Source: Syncephalis plumigaleata | Lineage: Eukaryota > Zoopagomycota > Zoopagomycetes > Zoopagales > Piptocephalidaceae | Length of the DNA: 64,000 nucleotides | Reading direction: 5' to 3' | Assembly (NCBI GenBank): GCA_025201365.1 | Contig: JAIXMF010000015.1 | Location: 186,001-250,000 of the forward strand | Shown: positions 38,907 through 51,517 of the stretch, piece after piece | How positions within the stretch are numbered: the first letter of the stretch is position 1 | Layout: each line of letters begins with the position of its first letter | Position numbers and translations under genes: made by a program | Notes under the pieces: generated by a model | Told to the model about the DNA's origin: nothing | What the model saw: only the letters and a program-made list of their open reading frames with translations | The model's database searches: none

Positions 38907-41790
38907 ATGCGAGTTATTCCGCGGGAACTCGACAAATTACTTTTACACCAATTCGGTGTATTAGCACAAAAACGACTAGCGCGTGGTGTTCTGCTTAACT
39001 CGGCGGAAGCCACTGCGCTCATTGCTTCGCAACTCATTGAACTAATGCGCGATGGACGACATACGGTGGCCGAGCTTATGGATTTGGGTAAACGAATGCT
39101 GGGACGTCGTCACGTTCTACCTGACGTACCACACCTACTACACGACGTGCAAGTGGAGGGCACCTTTCCCAATGGCACCTTTCTTGTAACGGTACACGAT
39201 CCAATTTGTAGCGAGGATGGTGACTTGAAACTAGCACTTTACGGTAGTTTCCTGCCCATACCCGAGAATGACGTCTTCCCTCGACTGAGTCCGTTGACCG
39301 AGTCACAAGTGCCAGGTGCCATGGTCGTTCAACCGGGGCGTATTACACTATCACCGGGACGTGCTCGTATCAAATTAAGTGTAACGAATTCGGGCGATCG
39401 ACCAATTCAGGTAAGTGCTCGTAGTCATCCTAGTAATGTTGATTCTAATATTACATATGACATGAAAGGTTGGATCACATTATCATTTTGTAGAGACGAA
39501 TTCGCAATTGATCTTTGATCGTGTGGCGGCATATGGTTATCGATTGGATATACCATCTGGTACAGCGGTACGATTTGAACCGGGTGAAACGCGTAGTGTA
39601 CAACTAGTAGAACTGGGAGGACATCGTATTATTTGTGGTGGCAATCGTTTAGCGAATGGACCCGTTACAGATGATGGTCGTGAACAACTAACCACACAAC
39701 TGGCAATAAGAGACTTCGCTCATAGAGTTGAGGTAATTGATCTTACGATCATGTCATCATTATCGCCTGCCACGATGGATAGACGATTATACGCGGATAT
39801 GTTCGGGCCCACTACCGGTGATCGACTTCGTCTAGGTGACACGTCATTATGGCTAGAGATTGAACATGACTACACCGTCTATGGTGATGAGTGTAAATTC
39901 GGCGGTGGCAAGGTAATTCGAGATGGCATGGGTCAGGCTGCATCCCGTTGCACGAATGATGTATTAGACCTAGTGATAACCAATGCAGTGATTATAGATC
40001 ATACCGGTATAATTAAGGTAAATAAGCATGATTTTAATAACAATGGTACTACTACTACTAATGCATCTATGCATCATAAGGCAGATATTGGTATTAAAGA
40101 TGGCATGATCAAAGCCATTGGCAAGGCGGGTAATCCAGATACCATGGATGGTGTGACACCTGGTATGATAGTGGGAGTAACCACTGAAGTACTAGCTGGC
40201 GAGGGCCATCTATTCACAGCTGGTGCTATTGATACGCATATCCATTTTATATGTCCACAACTTGCCACTGAGGTAAGGGCAGTCAATGATCTCGTTGTAT
40301 ATATATGTATATCACAATGCTTTATTAACGGATATCATATTATGATTAGGCAATAGCTACCGGCATTACCACAATGATAGGCGGTGGTACTGGTCCTAAC
40401 ACTGGCACCAATGCGACTACATGTACACCGGGACAATTTCACATTCGAATGATGTTGCAAGCCACCGATGAACTACCGGTGAACATCGGGCTAACAGGTA
40501 AAGGCAATTCAGCATCAGTATTAGAGTTGGAAGAACAAGTGGTGGCAGGTGCTATAGGACTGAAGCTACACGAGGATTGGGGCTCAACACCAGCTGCCAT
40601 CGATAGTTGCTTGGCTATTTGTGATCAATATGATGTACAGGTAAACGAGTGTGTTTATATATATATATACGAATAGTAATAATAATGATAGACTACAATA
40701 CATACGGATACATTAAATGAATCGGGTTTCGTCGAGACTACTGTCAGTGCGTTCAAGGGACGTACTATTCACGCGTATCACACAGAAGGAGCGGGCGGTG
40801 GACATGCACCTGATATTATTAGTGTTTGCGGTGTACCTAATGTCATACCATCATCGACGAATCCCACTCGTCCATTCGCGATTAACACGCTCGATGAACA
40901 TGTCGACATGCTGATGGTGTGTCATCATCTGAGTCGTAATATCCCGGAGGATGTAGCATTCGCCGAATCACGTATTCGTGCTGAAACCATTGCAGCCGAG
41001 GATATACTACAAGATATGGGTGCCATTAGTATTATCTCGTCCGACTCGCAAGCAATGGGTCGAGTCGGTGAGGTTGTATCGCGTACATGGCGAACTGCTC
41101 ACAAGATGAAGCTACAACGTGGCCTACTCGACAGTCAGGGACAAGCGACGAATATACCGATTGAAGATAACAATGCACCACCCGAACAACCCGGTGCAGA
41201 CAATGTACGCATTAAACGATACGTATCGAAATATACCATTAATCCGTAAGTATTTCTTATTGCTATTAAGCGTCAATTAACTCGTTATTGATCAATGAAT
41301 GGATGAATGGATTGTTAGGGCTATTGCTCATGGTGTGTCGCACCTCGTGGGATCCATTGAAGTGGGTAAGCTAGCCGATCTCGTCATGTATGAACCGGCC
41401 TACTTTGGCAGTAAACCACATTTGATCATGAAATCGGGTGTGGTCGCATGGAGTATGATGGGCGATGCTAATGGCTCCATCTCCACCACACAACCGATTA
41501 TCGGTCGTCCTATGTTCGGCGGTTTGCCCGGTGGTGCCTCACGCAACAGTGTGGCATTTGTTAGTAGTGTATCATTAGAACGAGGTGTGCCGCAAACATA
41601 CGGACTAAAGAAGAGAATGGAAGCTGTGAAGAATTGTCGCAACATTAGTAAACACGACATGAAATGGAATAGCGCATTGCCTAAGGTTGAAGTAGATCCA
41701 GAAACTTATGTGGTGACAGCAGATGGCGTAACATGTATATGTACACCCGCCATTACCCTACCACTTACACAGGCAGTGTCATTATTCTAA
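38907..41790 (+). CDS. URE1: Urease (single-chain, nickel-dependent)
   Basis: Six exons (38907-39410, 39469-40017, 40081-40272, 40350-40640, 40692-41245, 41319-41790) keep frame and give 853 aa, like plant and fungal ureases (about 840). The gamma part ([20 protein letters not shown]) is followed by the beta part ([28 protein letters not shown]) and the alpha catalytic part. Nickel ligands are visible: HIHF (first His pair), GLKLHEDWG with the carbamylated Lys, [24 protein letters not shown] and SSDSQAMGR. The flap Cys/His is in MVCHHLSRN. The C-terminal PLTQAVSLF is typical. Urease hydrolyses urea to ammonia and carbamate and needs UreD/F/G for nickel insertion; none is in this window. Confidence 0.97.
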
Positions 41791-42129
41791 GTCCAATATA
41801 CATATCTATAATAGTAGTAATAGCAGTATTAGCAGTATTAGTAGTAATAATAAATCTATTTATAATGAATAATAATGTATATGAACACACATGATTGCTT
41901 TACTAAAACCGTTCATTTATTGTAATGAATCAAATATATATCTCGATGCTTTAGCAAATAAAGTAAAAATAAAGTAAATCTAAGTATAATATAAAACAAT
42001 AACTAAGAATCATCTAACATTGACTACTACTACTACTGCTTGTTGACATTCAGCCATTCATCAATAATGGTCATTCATAGTTCAATGATAGATTTCTAGT
42101 AAATAATATAGCATAGTATAGCGTGTATT
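41791..42129. other. Convergent 3' intergenic
   Basis: AT-rich with (AGT)n runs. It lies between the ends of urease and the minus-strand membrane protein. Confidence 0.5.
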
Positions 42130-44250
42130 CTAATGTGCCGTTAGTTGTGGTACATTCGATGCTTCTCTACTGCGTAATACACCAACTGGTATTACATCAT
42201 GATCATTGTCATAATCTCGTTGGCGTTGATGCTGACGTTGTTGTTGTTGTTGACGCTGTTGTTGTTCATTCAACTTTCTACTAAGTAAAGCTAGATCAAG
42301 ATTATTCGGCATACTGGGCTCATCGTCGTCATCGCCAACTGGTCTAGTCGGTCTTCGTTGACTAGATCGTGATCGTGATCGCTGATGAGTATTCGATGAC
42401 GCATTATCATGAGATGATGCCGTTCTACGATGTGTACTATTACCACGACTACCACTGCTACCACCACCATGTCCTGAGGTGGAACGTGTCGATGCTTTAC
42501 CCGTGGATTTAGAACGACGCATGGCTGTATCAGATGGTGCCGTCTTATTTCTCATGGTTGAGGATCGGCTCATCAATGCCGCACCACCATTATCATCATT
42601 AATATCGGTTGGTTTGTGTACACTACGCTGACGTGACATACTAGCACTTTGCTTGTCATTATAATGATCATTCTCATGCGAGGATGCACCATTCACCAAT
42701 GATGTCTGACTCTTTTGCGCCGCATTCGTTCGACGAGATGTACCCGAACGATGCGTGGATGGTTGTCGCGAGGCAGCACGCGATGCAGATCGCGAGACAG
42801 ATCGTGATGACGGTGACGTAGCAGGTTCCACGCCCATATCCACCACCACTGATGTCATCATTGTTTGTGGATTGGCATTACGCGTGGCGTTCTTTGGTGG
42901 AAGTATCTCGGCCATATCATTGATAATAACCGATGCAGTAACGGGTAAGGTGGCCGATTTAAGCAACGTATCGATCGGTAGTTTAGTATCATATTTGGCG
43001 GTAGTACTGACAGCAGTAGCGGCAGTATTAGTAGTACGAGTAGTAGTGGCAGTGTGAGTGGCAGTGTGAGTAGTACGAGTAGTAGGAGGAGGTCTGGTCT
43101 GAATTGGCATCACGTCATCAACATTGGTATAGCCAGCATCACTGCCCTTATACCAACGTCTATTATTACCACCGGTATTCGAGGATAAACCGCGGTTACC
43201 ACTCATGGCACGCCATAAACGACTGTCTCGTAATGTATTGCTTCTACCATTGCCATTGGTATTCTTATACGCTGCTGCATCTGGTTCATCGTCTTTGTCG
43301 TTGCCACGGGATTGCATAGGAATGATATTACCATTGTTATTCGCATTATTACGCGGTGATCGTACCAAAGGACCTCCACCACCACCGCTGGATCTACCGG
43401 AGAATATACGACGTAATACGGCATAGGCAACGCCAATGATAATGACGCCAAATGCCACACCAATAGCGATAGCCACCGGTTTAGTAACATTACCGAATGG
43501 TCCGAAATAGATGGTCTCGTCGTCACTTGATGTAGAAGTAGTACTGGTCGAGTCTACCATAACATCGGGACACGAGTCGCTTTGCTGGCACTGATCACGG
43601 TATACGGTTACATTAAAGACGAGATTATTGCTGCTAAGAGAGGATAATGACTGCACGGCTATTTGAGTATTGAATTTTGGTGAGTTATTACTGGTACAAT
43701 CGTAGCTAGTGGCTACAGCGGCATTATTACAAGTGGCACCACCGGTGGCCTTGCCTACAAAGCGATACTGCTCTGGAATGGAGATAATGGCGCGATAAGT
43801 ATTGTCATGTTCAGTGATGCCCGAGTACACAGCGGTAATATTGACATTTTGTGTGTTGTTACCAACGGATGTGGTACGTGTAGTAAAGCAACAAGCTAGA
43901 ATTAAAAATGGAAGATAAAATGGAAGATGAAATGTTAGCTATGCTACTAATAATAAATAACACGCGCAAAAAGAACATGATAAGATATCCCAATTGATTC
44001 TACTGACACATGTACACGCAGCATACACACGCATACACACGCATACACACACGATGTGATAGAACCACATGGATCTGAATACAACAAGTAGACTGGATAT
44101 TTTCACCATTGCTATAATTGCATATATACATACACGTATATGCACAACAGATTTAGACTAGGATTACTTACTTCCCGCTGATACTAGTGCAGTGGTAAAG
44201 CACAACAGTACCAGTACTATTGTAAAATACCGTGGTATATATTGAAACAT
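42130..44250 (-). CDS. Single-pass surface membrane protein with basic Ser/Arg tail
   Basis: The family is not recognised. Two exons (44250-44172, 43895-42130) give 614 aa. Residues 1-25 are a signal peptide (FTIVLVLLCFTTALVSA). The ectodomain (about 26-160) has six Cys (TCCF, ATCNN, YDCTS, RDQCQQSDSC) and several N-glycosylation sequons (NNT, NIT, NVT), then a Ser/Thr stalk. One TM helix (VAIAIGVAFGVIIIGVAYAV, about 166-187) is followed by Arg residues. The cytosolic tail of about 420 residues is Ser/Arg/Thr-rich and basic, low in hydrophobics, with a Gln/Arg run near the end (QQQRQHQRQRDY). It could be a surface sensor or adhesin. The layout mirrors the + strand gene at 51518, whose tail is acidic. 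Confidence 0.75.
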
Positions 44251-46139
44251 AATAGAACAATGGTATGCTAGTAAAGGGAGAAACTCGCAGCTAGTTAAGA
44301 AGGAGAAAGGAAAGAGATAACCCAGTACTGGTGATATATCGTCTGTTAGATAAGACGAAAGGAAACAACAGAAAAGAAAGATAAAAGGAAATGGACGGCC
44401 GTAAATTCGATATCAAAGGTTGGTTAATAAGGACGACAAGGAATAGAATAGACCTCAAGTCGCTGGAAGTGGAGTACAATAAAATAGTGCAAGTACAACC
44501 GACTAGGAGAGAGGTGTGTAATGAAAGGAAGGAAGGGAGATGGGATGGGATGGGAGAGGGAAGGGGAGTCTGACTGACGGCTACAATTGCGCCACTCTAA
44601 ATGGCTTGAGTGAGGACAATGAATTCTGAGGTCAAGGTGCCTAAAATAGAGCACTGCGAATTATCGGCGTTTTAAATAAAGAGGCAACCTACACGATATT
44701 GCCTGCATAATATACGCCATACTACACAGGCACACAGGCAGGACCAGGGCAGTTTGATCCAACTCAGTACGGTTAGACTGGTGCACATCTAGGAATTCAC
44801 AGACTGGAACACATCACATATGTGTGATGTACATAATACTCATGATAATAGAGAAAGTGAAAAGTGAAAAGACTTGACTAATGCTATGCTCTGCCTAGTG
44901 TTATACAGGGAAAATACCACACAAGGATGAAAGGGCGAAACAATCATAGCAACAACAATGGTAACGATAATTGCAACAAAAGACGACGATATACGATTCA
45001 CTTTGTATTGAATTGCTATTTTGGTCTGTAACACTATTTCATAAAGTGCTACCATTGAAGTGAGATTAGCACGATTGTTTCAAGACAAAGCACGACTACC
45101 TACTGTGTATATGGACTAGTAACATTGTTTTAACATAACGCTCACGAAAGGTGGCACACACACACACACGCACTGTTACTATGCCTGATTGAATGGGCGA
45201 TTAGAGTTGGCACTGCACTATCATCATCATGGTATTCAATGAACACGATCAATGACATTAGTAGAAATTGCTACTATTTATTAATACTTTAAGCAATGTG
45301 CAAACGATGTTAGCCAACGTAGTGGGTGCAATGAACAGCCATTGTGCTAGGTGACATTTCATCAATACGAAAGACGAACCACTAATGAAAACATGATGAT
45401 TGCTTGTCATTTGTCTCGAATTACCCATACTATTCGATGTTTATTGCCATTAGGAATCTCGAATGTGTGCATGTGATGAATGTTGTCAATGACATCAATC
45501 CAAGCTAGAACAAAGGCCATTTGCAAGGACACGCTGTGCTTGATTATAGAGTCATGCCTTATTGATACTGGTCAAGCACTACTGCTACTCCTTCTCCATA
45601 CCGTATAGTTTAACCAATGCAGCATGTTTATTAGAGCCTAGACCATTGATGATGACAATCAGTCCAATGTCATGTTACATCAATCGAGAATACTAACAAG
45701 TATTGCAACATGGCTACCATACCGTTGGGATAGGCCTGTTCCAGACTGTAATCTAGATCCAGTCCAATTATGCTACTACTACTATTGCTATGGTAAATAA
45801 ATCTACAGCTAAGGCAATAACAGCATGCTAGTCCAGTAAGTTATCGATGACCTTTACCTTGATGTATCTAATGACTGGTAAATGTGCAAGGCCGTCGTCT
45901 ACAAGTGCTAACCAGTAATGCAGCATCATTGCATGGTAGGTTCTAGTAATTATCGAATGTACATAGTGAATGCTTGCTGGTATTTAGCTATATAAACCAG
46001 GCAATTTAGTAGTTAATCTTCTAACCGATATCATCAACAACGTCAACAACAGCCTCTCCTCTCTTACTTATACAACTATACTGGACATATTCATACAGCA
46101 ATCAACTGAATACAACCTTAGCTTTACAAGCGATACAAC
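44251..46139. other. 1.9 kb intergenic
   Basis: No credible ORF on either strand. It contains a (CA)n run near 45155 and otherwise unremarkable AT-rich DNA. Confidence 0.5.
45989..45996 (+). promoter_or_regulatory. TATA box of the secreted QxW gene
   Basis: TATATAAA lies 144 bases before ATG 46140, with a short CT/CA-rich leader between. Confidence 0.6.
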
Positions 46140-46658
46140 ATGCATTTCCTATCCACCGTCGTTTCTGCCATGCTCATCTCGGCTTGCACACTTACTGGTG
46201 CCGCACCTTCCGATAAAGGAGAAGCCATTCGTATTATAGCCGCTAAAGAAGAACTCAAGCAAATGTGTTTACAAATTCTTGGAAGCAGCCCTGCTTTTAT
46301 GGCATTCGATGGTAAATGTCTAGCACCAAACTTACTTAGAATTCCCATTGCAGACACCAAGTACTATGCTATCAGCTTCGGATATAAAAACAAATGTTTG
46401 GCACTGGCCTCCGAGACAACCACGTCCTTGGCCGATTGCAATCTTAATGACAGCAATCAGCATTGGCATTTCAGCGATGGGCCAAAGGATGACAAGTACC
46501 CGGATAACAAGGTTAAATTGCGACCATACAATCAATCGAAAGGTTTCTCGCATGGCTCGTGTGCATTCCGGACCAATGATAGAAGTAGGAATTTCCCGCT
46601 TGACATTGAGAATTGCAATCGTAATAGTGAAGCGCAATACTTCCTTGTTAAACATTAA
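46140..46658 (+). CDS. Small secreted protein with a QxW (beta-trefoil-like) motif
   Basis: One exon of 172 aa. Residues 1-21 are a signal peptide ending TGAAP. A charged linker, EAIRIIAAKEELKQMCLQIL, follows. The rest resembles one or two repeats of a ricin-B-type beta-trefoil: NKCLALASETTTSLADCNLN then NQHWHF (the QxW), and GSCAFRTNDRSRNFPLDIENCNRNSEAQYF as a second, decayed repeat. Cys pairs within each repeat are kept. Such trefoils bind sugars. Two repeats are fewer than the usual three, so the fold is inference. It sits alone in gene-poor DNA behind a clear TATA box. Confidence 0.72.
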   Translation: MHFLSTVVSAMLISACTLTGAAPSDKGEAIRIIAAKEELKQMCLQILGSSPAFMAFDGKCLAPNLLRIPIADTKYYAISFGYKNKCLALASETTTSLADCNLNDSNQHWHFSDGPKDDKYPDNKVKLRPYNQSKGFSHGSCAFRTNDRSRNFPLDIENCNRNSEAQYFLVKH

Positions 46659-47013
46659 TAAACTGTAATGCTGTCTACCCTTTGATTATTGATTCCATAA
46701 CAGCATAGTAGTCCATGTGTAGACGCAAGTACATTCGTATGCAACATGACAATGTTAGTTACATTGTTCATCGTGTATTGACCGCAATCATTATTTATTC
46801 TAGCTTATGTTTACCGCCCTCTCTTCCAAGTCTACGTGTCATTGTTGATTAGCATGTCTTTGTCGTATGAATTATCCTGTCCATGTTAATGTCATTTGGA
46901 GATGATCACTTTTATCATGACAGCACTATGTCAATATCGTGAGTATAGTCATGTTCATACTTGCAATTAAATGATCAAGATATCATCATGTCATCTCAAC
47001 TGATATGATGGTA
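46659..47013. other. Convergent 3' intergenic
   Basis: AT-rich flank between the QxW gene and the ProRS fragment. No gene is seen. Confidence 0.5.
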
Positions 47014-47335
47014 TCACACTTCATTTTGTGCTATATTCTGGAAGCGTAATAAAAGTTCATCCGTGCTTAGTAGCCAGCGTTCCTTGGTAAATCGATGCTG
47101 CAGTTCAACTCGTTTCTCATTAGCCCATGTCTTCCCTAGCACCACTAGCCAGGGATATCCTATTAGATCGGCATCTTTTAACCGCCATCCCGCCGATAGT
47201 CCATATCGATCATCCAGTACTACATCACCGTTTAATCCTGATATCTGCGTCTCCAGTTGTTCCTGTAGTTGTCTTGCTTCATGCATCAGTTGCCCATTTT
47301 GCATTTCCTTTTCGATACATCTACTCAGAATTGTA
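47014..47335 (-). pseudogene. Orphan C-terminal fragment of mitochondrial prolyl-tRNA synthetase
   Basis: Open from an acceptor-like AG at 47336-47337 to a stop at 47014, about 106 codons. The sequence matches the anticodon-binding domain of bacterial/mitochondrial-type ProRS: VVLDDRYGLSAGWRLKDADL, IGYPWLVVLGK, VELQHRFTKERWLLSTDELL. No catalytic (class II motif 1-3) or upstream anticodon-domain sequence is found in the next 4 kb upstream on this strand, which is AT-rich and non-coding. The piece is therefore either a partial duplicate or gene relic, or a small free-standing domain starting at Met 47304 (96 aa). The absence of stops in the piece implies it is recent or still selected. Confidence 0.7.
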
Positions 47336-50300
47336 CTGTCAAATATTTGTTAATGCGCAGAATGTCGTTATCTATGTTTATTCCCATCGGAAAATAAAGA
47401 GTCTCGATTAGGAAGCACATTAGAATAATTTCGGAATAGTAATGGAATAAATGAATTGATCCGACTTGATTCATGTTACAAATAATTGAATGATGCTGTC
47501 ACTACAAGTTGAAACAAACGAGACACGAATGATTTTGTATATTGCTTTCATTGATAATGTATACAAATATTTGATATTGTCAACAAGCGAGTATTGTCAC
47601 TGATAGACTGAAAACAGGAATTACTCGCAGTATAGCAAGCGTATATGTCAGGGATTTGACCTGACCGTAAATGGAAGTTGCACGGTGAACAGTTAATAGC
47701 AGGGACAAGTCATTATTCAAACAGCGACAAGTTGACATCAAACAATGATATGCCATTGTACTTGAGATTCATCAGTCTAGCTAATCTACGCATTACTAGA
47801 ATCATTCATAATCTAGCTAGTCTAATGGTAATGCCAATCATTTATTAATGATATACAACTCATTATAAACCACTACGACAAGTGTGCATGTGGAGAGAGA
47901 GAGAGAAAGATCCGTAGTCATCATGGTTAACAGTCAAATGACATGTCTACGATATACTTGATACGGGGAACTTGTCCGACCTAAATCAAGCCATGCTGTG
48001 TGTACATGGGTACTCGCTGATTGGAACAACAAACTAAACCCGCTCTACTGACTATCGTATAATAATGATGATGATGATGATGATGATGATGTTGATGCTG
48101 GTGCTGCTTACTCTTTGCAGCCTCAGCAAAGGATGAAAGATATGAGTGGAACCAACCATATGCATGCGTCCACAAATGATGATGGTAACACACACACACC
48201 GGCTAGAAGCCTGTCAACATCCAGTTATCGTTTACCATTCACGCACACTTTGCCTGCTATCTTTCCTCTCTTGTATGTGTGTGTGTGGGTTGCTACTCTG
48301 TTCTCGCCTCTTTTTTCCTTGTTGTAGTGCGTTGTTATCATTCTCTCCGCTCCTACTTCTCTCTCCCTCGCTCTCCCTCGCTCTCTTTAGTTTAATTCGC
48401 TTCCTTTCTCTTCTCTTTCTATTATTACTACCACTATTATTACTATTACTTCTATTATCTACCACTACTACTACTACTATTCTATTTTATTACTAGTATC
48501 GTGGCTTATTGAGGCAGACATTTTTGGATTGTCTACCTGTGGCCACGTTTCTTCCTCTTCTTTCTTCCAGTATATACACACAACCAGTAGCAACAGGAAA
48601 AGGCTCGTTGTTGAGCCATTCTATTTATTGTTACTTCTATTCTTGCGCTTTACATGCGTGTTTGTCTTTCATAATTTTCTCTTAGGTCGACGTCGCTTCA
48701 TCTTACGGCGTCGAGTGTTTTTATACAACCGCTTCTAATATCTACCTTTTCCTTATTTTCTTTCTTTCTACATATACCGCCGACCTACGTCGCCAGTCTT
48801 GTTCTGTTGTCTAATAATACTAGTAGGTAAGTGTTGAGAAAGTGAATTGCGGTTAATCTACATAAACACATCACCATATGTGCTTGTAGACACAACATAC
48901 GTACTTGCATACATGCGCACATATTTGTACTTGTTATGAATCCATATCACGCCTATTGTTGTCACTTTTTGCGTATTATGAGCTAGCTACGCGTCATGCT
49001 TCCTATCTATCCATCTATCTATCTCTATATATATGTGTGTCTGCGCCTGTATCTATCCATCCCCGTCAAACTTGTCATACTCTCCATGCAACTACATTCC
49101 ATCGGCAATTGATGAAGCAACCGTCAATGCCCATCGGCTCGAGTTGGCCGTCATCTTCTTACACTGTTTCATCCTTTTGCGGATAGATGTGCAATGAAAG
49201 AGATTAGAATGCCTTATGCGACAAATGGAATATTGGCCTTTCCCTTGAATTGCATCAAGTAGCGTCTATATTCCTCTACTATATCCATTTATTATTTGTT
49301 GAAGTTGGTTGTGTAGCACGTTTGTCGCTTGCTTAACCACCTCTCCTCTTTACCTCGCTTCCTTTCTCTATTTCGTGAACACCCGGGTTAGTATTGTTAT
49401 TTCTGCATTGATATTTAATTGCTACCCTTGCTCAACCATTATTGCCTGTGGCTATTCCTTTTCTTATTATCTTATACTACTTTTCTTTGTCCGGCTTTAT
49501 CATTGCTACTATTGCTATTGTTATCGCTACTTCTACTACCACTACAATACTATTACGATTGTACGCGGTATTGGTTGAACAAATATCGCTGGTTGCATCT
49601 ACACTTTCGCTTACACTATCCCTACACTTTCACACTATCATTGCTATTAAGCTACAGCATTATAATATTCGACATTGAGTCTATCATTTATTCATTTATC
49701 TTAAGCATTAAGCATTAAGCATTAGTCTGGGTAAGTCTCAACTCGATTAGAGAGACATCATGCTTGCGTGTACACATGTGATTATTGGATAAGCAAGCCA
49801 GATCATATCGATTATCATCGCACGAATCATCGGAATTGAGCGTAATATAAAATGACAAACTCTCATCTAAATGGAAGCTGCATTTGAATACGAGAATGTG
49901 TATCTCCTACTATCTTGGCTGACTGACTGATTGAGCGGCTCTTTCTCCATCGCTGTATATGTACATGGCGTTTTTTTCGGTATTTCTACACGTTGTTTGG
50001 AGGGCCAAACCGTCCAATTGTCACTTTTCTTTCTTTCTTGCTTTCCATTACCAACCAATCTATATTCTCATTTTTCGTCTTTCACTACATTGATATAAGC
50101 TACAGTAACGTTTCTCCCTACACTCGTATATGACGCACTGATCCGCCTGCTTTGTGACACTTACGTCTAACTAAATTATTACCATACCATTACGATTCTC
50201 TTATTAAACAAGCTACCTGCGTATAATTGGCGTCAATCTATCTGGTATGTGTAATCTCATATTGATGCTTGGATGACTTTTCCTCATTTCACAATGCAGC

Positions 50301-51517
50301 TTGAATACGCATTGTTACTACAATACCATTCTCCATGTATGTGTATGTGTATGATTGTCTAGTAGGATGAACTCTGCGTGCGATGATATTGGATCATCCT
50401 AACCATCATATTGCTGTTGCTGTTTAACATGATTACTGTGGATCCAACATGCAAGTAATGCGATGTTCCCCCCTATTTGCACGCACACACACACACGTAC
50501 ACATATACACATACATATGTAACAAGTAACAATGGCCTATTTCTCCTTGCCCTTTTTACACTGCCATCTCTATGATATATGTCTCGTCTTTATTCACAAC
50601 TAGCGATTGTATCTATTCGTTCTTAATAATCGAGGAATAATGATAGTTTTTTTCTTTGTACAAAACGAACCATTCGAATGGCATAGGTGCTTGTAGAGCA
50701 CATGGTTCCCCTACTTGCATTTTTGCACATTCTTTTTTGGGAACACCGCCATCCAATTAGAGCAGGATATGACTCCGTTTTCCTTATTGGGTAGCTCTGC
50801 ATTTTCTTTGTGAATGGGCGACGCTTGGTGTCAATGGGTAAAATAGTCTCTCATATACACGCTCCCTCTCGCTCTGTTCTGCTCTGCAGTAACAGAAATG
50901 GCTGCGATTGTTATACGGGTGTCGCCCATACCACTCGCTATAACTTTCGTTGTGGCCTTATACCGCCTACACGTGTTTCCAATCTAGCCGACACTCCATG
51001 CCACCTTGAAAACTTTTACATATTATTGCTTTACTCTCGACCTCATCATCTGTTGTTCCTCTTGTTCGGTCATTCGTTTATCTTCTAGTTGCCGTTTTTG
51101 CGTAGACGGCTATCCGCACCCGCTGCCACTCTTTTAGTTTTGTGTGCTGGCATATTACTACTACTATTATTACTATTACTACTACTACTACTACTATCAT
51201 TACAATACTACTACTACTATTACTATTCGCTCGTGACGGTCATCGTACTCACCCCACCCTTCTTTCTCCTTTTCTTTCTACTTTGTCTTTCCCCACTTAC
51301 CTTCTTCTAATTGTTAGTTAGTTGCTGTGCCATACTAGTACGTGTGCACATCTACCAATATTACACCGAGTCCTTTTAGACTTTATTCTGCATGCGGTCA
51401 GATTCTTACCGTTAACTTTTAAACTCCTCCAAGAATTGTCGAGTTACTTGCTTATTTACTTACTTATTATTACTATATTATTTGATTTGATTTGATTCTT
51501 GATAGCTACATCACATC
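47336..51517. other. 4.2 kb gene-poor; pyrimidine-rich leader of next gene
   Basis: 47.3-48.0 kb is plain AT-rich DNA. From about 48.2 kb to 51.5 kb the + strand is strongly pyrimidine-biased, with many (CTA)n/(ACT)n and CT runs, in front of the CBM2-like gene. ORFs here are translations of these runs. No gene is seen. Confidence 0.55.
48065..48090. repeat. (GAT)n microsatellite
   Basis: About eight or nine GAT units. Confidence 0.88.

Noticed and set aside
48146-49718. Several + strand Leu/Ser/Tyr-rich ORFs that look like membrane proteins
   Set aside because: The hydrophobicity comes from CT- and CTA-repeat DNA read in one frame; neighbouring frames are equally open.
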